DNA of 16,036 bases from Natrinema soli. Lineage in GTDB: Archaea > Halobacteriota > Halobacteria > Halobacteriales > Natrialbaceae. Every line of letters starts with the position of its first letter. Position 1 is the first letter of the stretch. Location: assembly GCF_028618695.1 (NCBI RefSeq), contig NZ_JAQIVI010000322.1:1-16036 (forward strand). Reading direction: 5' to 3'. Below the pieces are notes generated by a model. That model made no database searches, was not told where the DNA came from, and saw nothing but the letters and a program-made list of their open reading frames with translations. This document shows, one piece after another, positions 1 to 7,012 of the stretch. The position numbers and the translations under genes are program-made.

Positions 1-2
1 CG

Positions 3-965
3 CGGGCGGCGCTGGCCGACGCCTACCAGTACCGGCATCCCGCGCTCGAGGTCGACCTGTTCGACGCGACGTTTCCGAACCCGGTCGGCGTCGCCGCCGG
101 CTTCGACAAGAACGCCGAAGTGACCCACGCGCTCGCGGCGCTGGGCTTCGGCTTCGTCGAAATCGGAACCGTCACGCCCTATCCGCAGGCGGGCAACGAC
201 CGGCCCCGACTCTTCCGCCTCCGAGAGGACGAGGCGATGGTCAACCGGATGGGCTTCAACGGCCAGGGGATGGAACGGGTCAAGTCGCGACTCGAGGCCG
301 ACGGCACCCCGACCGTCCCCCTCGGCGTCAACGTCGGTAAAATGAACTCCTCGAGCGAGCGCGAAGCGATCGAGGACTATCGGCGCGTCTTCGATCGGCT
401 CTCGCCGTTCGCCGACTACGTCGTCGTGAACGTCTCCTGTCCGAACACGCCCGACGAGTTCGACGAGGGGTCGCCCGAGCACCTCCGGGCGATCTTCGAG
501 ACGCTCGAGGCCGAAAACGATCGGGACGTGCCGATCCTGGTAAAGATCGGCCCAGACGAACCCGAGGAGTCCGTCTTCGACCTGATCGACATCGTCCGGG
601 AGTTCGATCTCGACGGCATCGTCGCGACGAACACGTCGACGAGTCGCGAGGGACTCGAGTCGCCCCGGCGCGAGGAGTGGGGCGGCCTCAGTGGGAAGCC
701 GCTCGCGGATCGATCGACGGCTGTCGTCCGCTCGATCGCCGAGTACACGGGCGGGGACCTGCCGATCATCGGCGTCGGCGGCGTCGACTCCCCGGCGACC
801 GCCTACGAAAAGATCAGAGCCGGCGCGTCGCTCGTCCAGTTATACACCGGCTTCGTCTACGAAGGGCCGTCGACGGCCAAGCGGATCAACCGTGGGTTAG
901 TCGAGTTGCTCGAGCGCGACGGGTTCTCGTCGGTCGAGGACGCGGTCGGCGCGGACCTCGAGTGA
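3..965 (+). CDS. pyrD: Quinone-dependent (class 2) dihydroorotate dehydrogenase, 5' end cut off by window
   Basis: This enzyme oxidises dihydroorotate to orotate in pyrimidine synthesis, using FMN and passing electrons to membrane quinone. The frame is open from base 3, and AAGFDKNAE (93-119) lies before the GTG at 120, so that GTG is internal and the true start is outside the window. Class 2 marks follow in order: GTVTPYPQAG, NRMGFNGQG, NVSCPNTP (423-446), LVKIGPD, ATNTSTSR, GGLSGKPL, IIGVGGVDS and LVQLYTGF. About 320 residues are visible; the N-terminal helices that seat class 2 enzymes on the membrane would be upstream. The oddity is the active-site base: the residue before Pro in the NVSCPN motif is Cys (codon 438-440), whereas bacterial and human class 2 enzymes have Ser and class 1 enzymes have Cys. 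The gene converges on the exporter permease, with only 44 bases between stops. The family call is near certain. Confidence 0.96.
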   Translation, partial: RAALADAYQYRHPALEVDLFDATFPNPVGVAAGFDKNAEVTHALAALGFGFVEIGTVTPYPQAGNDRPRLFRLREDEAMVNRMGFNGQGMERVKSRLEADGTPTVPLGVNVGKMNSSSEREAIEDYRRVFDRLSPFADYVVVNVSCPNTPDEFDEGSPEHLRAIFETLEAENDRDVPILVKIGPDEPEESVFDLIDIVREFDLDGIVATNTSTSREGLESPRREEWGGLSGKPLADRSTAVVRSIAEYTGGDLPIIGVGGVDSPATAYEKIRAGASLVQLYTGFVYEGPSTAKRINRGLVELLERDGFSSVEDAVGADLE

Positions 966-1009
966 CTGAGCGTCGGCTGCAGTAGTGACGCCGAAGACGG
1001 TTCTCGTTC

Positions 1010-2614
1010 TCAGTCGAAGTGAAACCGCTCGACTGAACGGATCCCGTAGGTGGCAGAGAGGAGCCCAACGACGACTGCGAACGCACACGATACCACCGTT
1101 CCGACGGTGCGAACGATTCCCTGTGACGGACCGAACGACGATGCGATCGCGCCGGCGAAAAACGAACTGTGGCCGGCGAGCGTCGGTGCGGCGACGAGGA
1201 AGAGTACCAGCGAGTAGACGGCGAACGCAAGCGTGCTCGGAACGATGGCTTTGGTGCTCCGGGAGACGCTGACCGCATCGAACCGGGGGAATACCGCACC
1301 GATCCCGGTCGCGATCGGTCCGGCGGACACGGCGAGGACGAGTGTACTCACCGCGAGCGTGATGGTCGCACCTATCGAGTGAGGGCTCGCCAGTCCGAGG
1401 CCGACGGTTGCGACGACGGTTATCGGGCCGACGAGGAGCACACCGGCCACGACGTGCCCGCCGACGAGCGCGCGGCCGGGCGACGCACCGAGGAGCGTCG
1501 CCGGAAGGACGGCCCCTTCGTTCCCGACGACGTTGAGCGCGAACAGTGCGCCGGCGACCCACGGCCCGAAGAGTGCAACACTGAGCGGGAGTACCCGACC
1601 GATCGTCCCGGTTTGGATGGCAGTCGAAACCGGACTGACCAACAGGAAGAGCGGATAGACCGCGAACGCCAGCGTGATCGGTGCCCGCCGTGCCCGCTTC
1701 CAGTCCGCCGCGACGACGCCGAGTACCGGCTGCGGAAGGATCCTCGAGAGGCGTCCCGCCGACGAAGACGCGGACTCGGACTCGTGCACGATGTGAACGC
1801 CGTCTGCGTACCAGACGCCGGCCGCGAGTCGGGGGAGAACCACATAACTCGCGAGGAGGAACACGGTACTGGCGAGGACCGTGCCGGTGCCCCTGCTCAG
1901 GGACGCCTCGGATACCGACCCGACGAGCGCGAGGTCGCCGGACCAGCCGATCGGCGTCGGCTCGAGGACGTGATAGAGCGGTTCGAGCACGGAGGCGAAC
2001 GACTGCGTGAAGAGGACGCCGAAGTACGCGAGACCGAGCAGCCCGAGCAGGACCGATCGGAGCCGCGTGAGCAGTTTCGATCGGACTCCGGCGTTCCTGA
2101 CAACGAGTGCGAGTAAAAAGCCGGTTGTGAGCGCCGTCATCAGGGTCACGCAGACGGCGACGAAGAGAAAGAGTGCCGACAGCACCGATCCGGTTCCCAC
2201 AGCGAACGCAAGCGATCCGCCGATACCGATCAAAACGGCGGGAGCTCCCCAGAGGACGGCCTCCGCAAACAGGAGTCCGGCTAGCAGTTCGCGGTGGGAG
2301 ACGGTTGTCAGGAACCCGTCGAGTCTGTCCGGCCGGAGCGTCGTCGCGTATGCGCGATACCCGCCGAAACCGGCGATGAACAACCATACGTAGATGAATC
2401 CGGATCGGGTCAACGCCAGCGGTGTTTCGATGTCTCCGGACGCGATTGCCGTACCGAAAACGTACGCGCCCACGACTCCACCGAGCCCTATCGGGACGAG
2501 AAATAGCGCCGAAATCGCGATCGCGATCACCTGTGCCGTGTTTTCTTTCAGCACGCGCCAGCGGCGACTGAGTTCGAGGCGACCGATCGTGACGACGTGG
2601 TCCCGTGCGATCAT
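1010..2614 (-). CDS. ABC exporter permease, about 12 membrane segments
   Basis: This is the membrane partner of the ATPase encoded just upstream. The 534-residue protein is almost entirely hydrophobic, with roughly twelve membrane segments separated by short Arg-rich or acidic loops. A longer cytoplasmic stretch in the middle (around TARVWYADGV-like residues and the LSRILPQPVL region) splits it into two halves. The ATG at 2614 overlaps the TGA of the ATPase gene as ATGA, which is why I prefer it to the GTG six bases upstream at 2620. The arrangement implies one transcript and coupled translation. I do not recognise a substrate, and no sequence motif gives one; the ATPase belongs to the exporter type with separate ATPase and permease chains. 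The gene ends 44 bases from the convergent pyrD stop. Confidence 0.85.
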   Translation of the reverse strand: MIARDHVVTIGRLELSRRWRVLKENTAQVIAIAISALFLVPIGLGGVVGAYVFGTAIASGDIETPLALTRSGFIYVWLFIAGFGGYRAYATTLRPDRLDGFLTTVSHRELLAGLLFAEAVLWGAPAVLIGIGGSLAFAVGTGSVLSALFLFVAVCVTLMTALTTGFLLALVVRNAGVRSKLLTRLRSVLLGLLGLAYFGVLFTQSFASVLEPLYHVLEPTPIGWSGDLALVGSVSEASLSRGTGTVLASTVFLLASYVVLPRLAAGVWYADGVHIVHESESASSSAGRLSRILPQPVLGVVAADWKRARRAPITLAFAVYPLFLLVSPVSTAIQTGTIGRVLPLSVALFGPWVAGALFALNVVGNEGAVLPATLLGASPGRALVGGHVVAGVLLVGPITVVATVGLGLASPHSIGATITLAVSTLVLAVSAGPIATGIGAVFPRFDAVSVSRSTKAIVPSTLAFAVYSLVLFLVAAPTLAGHSSFFAGAIASSFGPSQGIVRTVGTVVSCAFAVVVGLLSATYGIRSVERFHFD

Positions 2615-3375
2615 CGCCACTGCACTGCCGCACCATGGTCGGTCGTGACCGCGAGGAACACGTCCTCGAGCGTCGGATCGGAGTCGCTCTCAACCTGCCG
2701 GGTCAGCGTTTCGGGGGCCCCCTCGGTGACGATTCGGCCGTCAGCGAGGACGCCGACGGCGTCCGCGAGTTCCTCCACAACGGAGAGAATGTGCGTCGAG
2801 AGGAAGATCGTGCGGCCCTCATCGGCCATCTCCGCGATGGCGTTCATAACCGTCCGGGCGGCTCGCGGGTCGAGCCCGCTCGTCGGCTCGTCGAGAAAGC
2901 AGACGTCGGGTTCGTGCAACAGCGCCTGAACGAGGCCGATCTTCTGGCGCATCCCCTTCGAGTACTCCTCGATCCGTTTACCGGCGTCGCCGGCCAGATC
3001 GAATCGCTCGAGCCAGGCGTCGATCCGTCGGTCGGCCTCCGGGGTGGGAATGTCTCGGAGGCGCGCGAAATAGGTGAGCTGTTCGCGGCCGGTCAGTTCG
3101 TCGAAAACCGGGGGATCCTCGGGGAGGTAGCCGATCGAGTCACGGACGGCGTCACGGTCGGTCACGGGCGCACCGACGATCCGCGCCTCGCCCGCCGACG
3201 GACGAGTGAGCGTCGTCAGCATGCGCATCGTGGTCGTCTTTCCTGCACCGTTCGGCCCGAGAAAACCGTAAACCGTTCCGTGGTCGACGGCGAGATCGAC
3301 GCTGTCGACGGCGACCGTGTTCCCGAACCGTTTCCGCAGGCCGGTCGCGTCGATCGCAAACTGAGCGGCGGACAT
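2611..3375 (-). CDS. ABC exporter ATP-binding protein (ABC-2/NatA-like)
   Basis: This is the ATPase of a two-component exporter and works with the permease downstream. From the ATG at 3375 it is 254 residues. It has Walker A GPNGAGKTT (about 40-48), signature YSKGMRQK (138-145), Walker B VCFLDEP (158-164, Glu163 catalytic), D-loop SGLD (166-169) and switch His195. At the Q-loop position there is Glu (GYLPEDPP), a change common in this exporter subfamily. In-frame ATGs also exist at 3399 and 3408, but a TATA-like AACTTAAATG at 3406-3415 overlaps or abuts them. That box predicts a transcript starting near 3384, leaving 3375 as the first usable start. The last four bases overlap the permease start. 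Function is clear; the substrate is unknown. Confidence 0.93.
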   Translation of the reverse strand: MSAAQFAIDATGLRKRFGNTVAVDSVDLAVDHGTVYGFLGPNGAGKTTTMRMLTTLTRPSAGEARIVGAPVTDRDAVRDSIGYLPEDPPVFDELTGREQLTYFARLRDIPTPEADRRIDAWLERFDLAGDAGKRIEEYSKGMRQKIGLVQALLHEPDVCFLDEPTSGLDPRAARTVMNAIAEMADEGRTIFLSTHILSVVEELADAVGVLADGRIVTEGAPETLTRQVESDSDPTLEDVFLAVTTDHGAAVQWR

Positions 3376-3405
3376 CGAAGTAGTAGGTATGTCTTCCATT
3401 TTACA

Positions 3406-3415
3406 CATTTAAGTT
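3406..3415 (-). promoter_or_regulatory. TATA-like box of the ABC exporter operon
   Basis: On the minus strand this reads AACTTAAATG, centred about 35 bases before the ATG at 3375. Archaeal transcription starts about 25-27 bases after the box centre, so the message would begin near 3384 with a leader of about 9 bases. This is the main argument against the longer starts at 3399 and 3408. Position and composition are seen; activity is inferred. Confidence 0.5.
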
Positions 3416-3527
3416 TTGGCTATCGTGATGCGCATTTTCGCAGGGGAGCACGACCGATAGCGCGAGTCGGCGGGCTTCGAGGCAGTGGGAGCCATCGACG
3501 GAGCGTCACGGGGCCGAGAGGGCTCGA

Positions 3528-3767
3528 TCAGACTGGCTCCGGATCGTCTATCGCGTCGTCGAGACCGTGGTGTTCTGCGGGCCCGACGACTTCGTCGCTT
3601 CGCTCTCCGCGGATTTCTCGCGTGCGGGACCCCTCCCGTTGTGGTTCGACGACCGGTTCGGCGTCACCGTCGGTGACGGAGAGGTACACCGACCTGAGCC
3701 GTTCGGTCGTATCGGTCGTCTCGTCCGGTTCGTCTCGCTCGTTCGGTTCGGATGCTGCGTCAGTCAT
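3528..3767 (-). CDS. Small acidic haloarchaeal protein of unknown function, 79 aa
   Basis: I do not recognise a named family. The protein is hydrophilic and rich in Glu and Asp, with no membrane segment, Cys or signal peptide. The only hydrophobic patch is LRSVYLSVTD in the middle, which could pack against a partner. It ends in the acidic run DDAIDDPEPV. The case for a real gene is a strong TATA box at 3809-3820 about 47 bases before the ATG, a purine-rich GGTGAGG a few bases upstream of the start, and typical haloarchaeal composition. It is in the same orientation as the ABC operon, about 150 bases upstream, but that operon has its own TATA-like box, so co-transcription is uncertain. A regulatory or accessory role for the exporter would be a guess. 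Confidence 0.6.
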   Translation of the reverse strand: MTDAASEPNERDEPDETTDTTERLRSVYLSVTDGDAEPVVEPQREGSRTREIRGERSDEVVGPAEHHGLDDAIDDPEPV

Positions 3768-3808
3768 GGCGAACGGACCTCACCGAGGGCAGACGGATGG
3801 AACGCGAA

Positions 3809-3820
3809 TATAAATATAGC
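3809..3820 (-). promoter_or_regulatory. TATA box for the 79-residue acidic protein
   Basis: The minus strand reads GCTATATTTATA here, one of the most AT-rich stretches in the left half. It lies about 47 bases upstream of the ATG at 3767, predicting a leader of about 20 bases that includes the GGTGAGG ribosome-binding-like sequence. The core is nearly palindromic (TATAAATATA on the plus strand), so direction is assigned from the downstream gene. Confidence 0.6.
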
Positions 3821-3835
3821 GGGACTTTCACGAAC

Positions 3836-3895
3836 TGAAAACTATCGAAGAGAGGACGAAGGAAACAATCTGGAGTGAGAAACGGGATTGACCCT
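3836..3895 (-). terminator. T-rich tract after the amidohydrolase gene
   Basis: On the minus strand, beginning about 40 bases after the stop at 3937, there is a pyrimidine-rich stretch with several T runs (GTTTCTC, TTGTTTCC, AGTTTTCAG). Haloarchaeal genes often end at such U-rich tracts without a stable hairpin, and I see no convincing stem here. Because the next promoter (3809-3820) follows at once, the tract would separate the two minus-strand genes. Confidence 0.3.
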
Positions 3896-3936
3896 CGATC
3901 GAATTCCGACAGGTTGTGTGAAACTGGGGCGGACTC

Positions 3937-5304
3937 TCAGTCGACGTCCACGCGGGTTCCGTATCCCGACTCGCCGATCACGTCGCCGTCCTCGTAGACG
4001 ACCTGGCCGCGGACGACCGTCGCGATCGCTTTCCCGGTAAAGGACTCGCCCCCGAACGGCGTCACGCAGTTCTTCGAGTGTAACTCCCCCCGGTCCTCGA
4101 GCGTCCATTCGAGATTCGGATCGACGATCGTGAAGTCGGCGTCGGTGCCGACCTGCACCGAACCCTTCTGTGGGTACATCCCCCAGACCTGCGCCGGGCG
4201 CGTCGAGTGTCGGCGGACCCACTCCTCGAGCGAGAGCCGACCCTGATCGACGAAGGTGAGCATGGCCGGAACCTCGGTCTCGAGGCCGACGAACCCCGAG
4301 ATCGCGTCCCAGGTGTTCCCGAAGGGGTCGTCGACTTTCTTTTCCGCGGGCGTGTGCGGTGCGTGGTCGGTGGCGATGCAGTCGATGGCGTCGTCGTCGA
4401 TACCCACTTCCCAGAGCCTGTCGTGCTCGGCAGCGTCCCGAATGGGTGGCTGGACCCGCGCGACGTTGCCCTTCTCTCGCATGACGTCCTCGGTGAACCA
4501 GAGGTAGTGGGGCGTCGTCTCAGCGGTGACGTCGACCCCGCGATTCTTCCCGCGGCCGACGGCCTCGGCCGCCGATCCCGACGAGACGTGGAACATGTGA
4601 ATCCTCGCGCCGGTCTCCTCGGCGAAGGTGATCATCCGCTCGACGGCCTCCCGCTCGGCGATCACGGGTCGCGAGCGGGAGTGATCGATCGGCTCGTTCC
4701 TCCCTTCGGCCTTGAAGCGTTCCGTGTAGTGATCGATGATCTCGCCGTTTTCCTCGTGAAAACCCAGCCGTTTGCCCGTCTCGCGGATCTTCTCCATCGC
4801 CTCGAGTATCTCGCCGTCGTTCGGCGGCGGGACGTCGCCGACCGTCGAGCCGAGGAAGACCTTGAACCCGAGCGGGCCGACCTCGTCGATGTCCGGAATG
4901 AGATCGAGATTCTCCGAGGTGACGACCGCGTAACTCTGAAAGTCGACGTGGGCCGAGGCCTCACCGCGCTCGAATTTGAGCTCGAGATTCGCGGGGCTGT
5001 CGATGACTGGATCCGTATTCGGCATCCCGACGACGGTCGTCACGCCGCCGGCGGCCGCCGCCCGCGTCGCGGACTCCCAGTCTTCCTTGTACTCGAGGCC
5101 GGGCTCACGGTTGTGGATGTGGCAGTCGACAATTCCGGGGACCAGCACGTTCCCCTCGGCGTCGAGGACGCGATCGGCGTCCGGAAGCCGGTCGCTCCGG
5201 CCGACGGCGACGATTCGTCCGTCCTCGACGGCGACGCCCGCGTCGGGCGTCCGGCCCGCGGGCGTGACGACGGTACTGTTACGCACGACGAGATCCACGG
5301 TCAT
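3937..5304 (-). CDS. Dihydroorotase-type cyclic amidohydrolase
   Basis: This 455-residue metal-dependent hydrolase belongs to the dihydroorotase/allantoinase/hydantoinase family and most likely closes carbamoyl-aspartate to dihydroorotate. Metal ligands visible are His62 and His64 (DCHIHNREPG), Lys148 (GFKVF, the position carboxylated in the hydantoinase branch), His183 (HEEN), His239 (HVSS) and Asp313 (TDHAPH). Arg66 in REPG and Asn96 in MPNTDP match the residues that hold the substrate carboxylate in dihydroorotases; allantoinases as I know them have a different pattern (NEPG). The bridging Lys resembles the allantoinase/hydantoinase side, so I leave out a gene symbol. pyrD, the next pathway step, lies about 3 kb away and supports pyrimidine synthesis. 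A TATA-like CTATATG is centred about 29 bases before the ATG, so the message is probably almost leaderless. Confidence 0.88.
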   Translation of the reverse strand: MTVDLVVRNSTVVTPAGRTPDAGVAVEDGRIVAVGRSDRLPDADRVLDAEGNVLVPGIVDCHIHNREPGLEYKEDWESATRAAAAGGVTTVVGMPNTDPVIDSPANLELKFERGEASAHVDFQSYAVVTSENLDLIPDIDEVGPLGFKVFLGSTVGDVPPPNDGEILEAMEKIRETGKRLGFHEENGEIIDHYTERFKAEGRNEPIDHSRSRPVIAEREAVERMITFAEETGARIHMFHVSSGSAAEAVGRGKNRGVDVTAETTPHYLWFTEDVMREKGNVARVQPPIRDAAEHDRLWEVGIDDDAIDCIATDHAPHTPAEKKVDDPFGNTWDAISGFVGLETEVPAMLTFVDQGRLSLEEWVRRHSTRPAQVWGMYPQKGSVQVGTDADFTIVDPNLEWTLEDRGELHSKNCVTPFGGESFTGKAIATVVRGQVVYEDGDVIGESGYGTRVDVD

Positions 5305-5329
5305 TGGCGTGGAATTGCCGAGGACCGCG

Positions 5330-5336
5330 CATATAG
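5330..5336 (-). promoter_or_regulatory. TATA-like box of the amidohydrolase gene
   Basis: The minus strand reads GAAGCTATATGCGC around this point, centred about 29 bases before the ATG at 5304. That spacing fits a leaderless or nearly leaderless message, common in haloarchaea. It lies in the 230-base divergent region shared with the epimerase gene. Confidence 0.45.
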
Positions 5337-5500
5337 CTTCCCCAAACGGCTCGAGTCCCGGGACACCGAGTAGTGACGCGGAACCCGTCTAGCACGGATG
5401 GCGCACGAAAAACCGATCGGGATTTTAGATCGAAGAATTACCCGCTGTAAGCAGTTCCTACCGCTTGATCGAGCGCGGGAAACCCGGAGGTACGAATCGG

Positions 5501-5509
5501 ATACTAAAC
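5501..5509 (+). promoter_or_regulatory. TATA-like box of the epimerase gene
   Basis: ATACTAAAC follows a purine-rich CGAATCGG (possible BRE) and is centred about 30 bases before the ATG at 5535, the spacing expected for a leaderless transcript. It supports 5535 as the translation start. Confidence 0.45.
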
Positions 5510-5534
5510 AGCGAGGTGCTGGTAGCGAGGCGCG

Positions 5535-6524
5535 ATGGACTCGCCAGCGATTCGCGACAGCACGGTGCTCGTGACCGGCGGCGCGGGCTTTATCGGCAGC
5601 CACCTCGTCGAGGCGCTGACGCCCCACAACGAGGTCAGGGTCCTCGACGACTTCACGACCGGCGACCGAACTCACCTCCCCGACGACGTGACGGTGATCG
5701 AGGGCGACATTCGGGACCCGATCGCGCTGCAGCAGGCGGCCCGCGGCGTCGACGTGATCTTCCACCACGCCGCACTCGTCAGCGTCGAACGGAGCGTCGA
5801 CGCACCTCGACAGAGCAATCGCACGAACCTCGAGGCGAGTCTACTGGTTCTCGAGCAGGCCCGCCAGGAGGACGCCCGGGTCGTCGTCGCCTCGAGCGCG
5901 GCGGTCTACGGACACCCCGAAGAGCTGCCGGTCAGCGAAACGACGCCGACGAACCCGACCTCGCCCTACGGCGTCCAGAAGCTTGCGCTCGACCAGTATA
6001 CCCGCCTCTACGAGGAGCTGTACGATCTGCCGACCGTAGCGTTGCGCTATTTCAACGCCTACGGCCCGCGCCAGCGGGGGCCCTACAGCGGCGTAATTTC
6101 GACGTTCCTCGAGCAGGCGCGGGCGGGCGAGCCGATCACGGTCGAGGGGGACGGCGAGCAGAGTCGCGACTTCGTTCACGTGAGCGACGTCGTCCGGGCG
6201 AACCTGCGGGCGGCGACGACCGACGCGGTCGGCGAGGCGTTCAACATCGGGACGGGCCAGCGAACGACGATTCTGGAGCTCGCCGAGATCGTCCGGGATG
6301 CGACCGGATCGTCCTCGCCGATCGTCCACCGAGATGCTCGTCCCGGCGATATCAGACACAGCGGCGCGGACACCACGAAGGCGACGCGCGAACTCGAGTT
6401 CGGCGCCCGAATCGATCTCGAGTCCGGAATCCGTTCGCTGGTCGACGGGGGCGAGCGGCCACCGCTCGAGGAAGACGCTGGCACGCTACTGGAGTCGAAC
6501 CGGGAGCACGGTTCGTACAGTTGA
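5535..6524 (+). CDS. NAD-dependent nucleotide-sugar epimerase/dehydratase (UDP-glucose 4-epimerase-like)
   Basis: This is an extended short-chain dehydrogenase of 329 residues, close to the usual length for GalE-like and related nucleotide-sugar epimerases. It has the NAD-binding motif GGAGFIG (15-21), the acidic VLDDF after the second strand, GDIRDP, HHAA, SSAAVYG (120-126, Ser/Thr of the triad), catalytic Tyr145 and Lys149 in YGVQK, RYFNAYGPRQ (171-180), SRDFVHVSDV and FNIGTG. Such enzymes invert or remodel the sugar of UDP- or dTDP-linked precursors in the cytoplasm. The exact substrate cannot be told from sequence: UDP-glucose, UDP-GlcNAc and UDP-glucuronate epimerases share these motifs. 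It is divergent from the amidohydrolase. With the acyltransferase at 15388 it suggests surface glycan synthesis at this locus. Confidence 0.92.
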   Translation: MDSPAIRDSTVLVTGGAGFIGSHLVEALTPHNEVRVLDDFTTGDRTHLPDDVTVIEGDIRDPIALQQAARGVDVIFHHAALVSVERSVDAPRQSNRTNLEASLLVLEQARQEDARVVVASSAAVYGHPEELPVSETTPTNPTSPYGVQKLALDQYTRLYEELYDLPTVALRYFNAYGPRQRGPYSGVISTFLEQARAGEPITVEGDGEQSRDFVHVSDVVRANLRAATTDAVGEAFNIGTGQRTTILELAEIVRDATGSSSPIVHRDARPGDIRHSGADTTKATRELEFGARIDLESGIRSLVDGGERPPLEEDAGTLLESNREHGSYS

Positions 6525-6934
6525 TTCGGTCGATATCACGGTACGATTCGTATCCGCCGATGTGTCGGGCCGCTAAATCGGTGCGACACCGAGACGGATG
6601 ACGCCGAGACGAGCACATTACTCGCTCGTGTTTGATTCGTGGACAGTCACGCCAATATTTTATTACTCTCTAAATCCAGAACGGATCCGAACTAACCGTT
6701 CGAAACGTCCGGACGAGTTTATTCGGTCCGTCGAACAAAGACTGCCTATACCATGACTGGCGAGTATTCAGCGGCGCTGATCGCGGATCGAGTCGATCGA
6801 CGCCCGCCATCGATAGGGAACGACTGTCCGGGCCCCATCGCGAAATCCCACTGGCGCCGACGGATCGAAATCGGTCAGTCGGGCGGAATTCACGTTCTGG
6901 AAGAGATATAGATAATGTACTAACAGCACATGGA
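6525..6934. other. Intergenic region after the epimerase gene
   Basis: This stretch holds no recognisable conserved gene. An AT-rich segment at 6654-6680 (AATATTTTATTACTCTC) could end the epimerase transcript. A possible 52-codon ORF (6753-6911), described separately, has a TATA-like box in front. From 6905 the sequence is again AT-rich, leading into the promoter of the regulator at 7009. I see no repeats or RNA gene. Confidence 0.5.
6753..6911 (+). CDS. Possible 52-residue small protein
   Basis: The ORF runs from ATG (6753) to TAG (6911) and encodes a mixed-charge protein with no signal peptide, membrane segment or family I recognise (starts MTGEYSAAL, ends HVLEEI). In its favour is a TATA-like GTTTATTC at 6717-6724 about 33 bases before the ATG, the spacing of a leaderless haloarchaeal gene, with an AACGTCCGGA stretch upstream as possible BRE. 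Against it are Ile ATA codons (rare here), many Arg and Pro residues, and none of the acidity seen in neighbouring proteins. It may be noncoding. Confidence 0.25.
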   Translation: MTGEYSAALIADRVDRRPPSIGNDCPGPIAKSHWRRRIEIGQSGGIHVLEEI

Positions 6935-6943
6935 TTATAAAAA
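6935..6943 (+). promoter_or_regulatory. TATA box of the membrane winged-helix regulator
   Basis: TTATAAAAA within an AT-rich stretch is among the best TATA boxes in the window. It predicts a transcript start near 6965, ahead of both the 11-codon upstream ORF (ATG 6977) and the regulator (ATG 7009). Confidence 0.6.
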
Positions 6944-6976
6944 GCGATTTGTAGAATGGTCACGACGATACAGGAT

Positions 6977-7012
6977 ATGAACGACGTGAACACGGATTTT
7001 CCACAGCCATGA
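6977..7012 (+). CDS. 11-codon upstream ORF overlapping the regulator start
   Basis: The reading frame encodes MNDVNTDFPQP and stops at TGA 7010-7012, overlapping the ATG of the regulator at 7009 as ATGA. It lies wholly inside the predicted leader (transcript start near 6965). The overlap would let ribosomes that finish the short peptide restart on the regulator, as in coupled operon genes. Whether it is translated cannot be told; one such overlap can arise by chance. Confidence 0.35.
   Translation: MNDVNTDFPQP

Noticed and set aside
120..965. GTG at 120 as start of dihydroorotate dehydrogenase
   Set aside because: The frame is open upstream to the window edge and encodes the conserved AAGFDKNAE motif, so 120 is internal.
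966..1013. Possible bidirectional hairpin (CTGAG...CTCAG, GTCGGC...GCCGAAGAC) between pyrD and the permease
   Set aside because: Pairing needs bulges and there is no T tract on either side; too weak to call a terminator.
897..2693. 598-codon minus-strand frame overlapping the permease
   Set aside because: It is very Arg-rich with no membrane or domain pattern, whereas the overlapping frame encodes a clear multi-helix permease. A typical high-GC shadow.
2605..3813. 402-codon plus-strand frame opposite the ABC ATPase
   Set aside because: It is antisense to a protein with all ABC motifs and has no recognisable feature of its own.
4207..5373. 388-codon plus-strand frame opposite the amidohydrolase
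   Set aside because: It mirrors codon bias of the real gene, and the product shows no family motifs.
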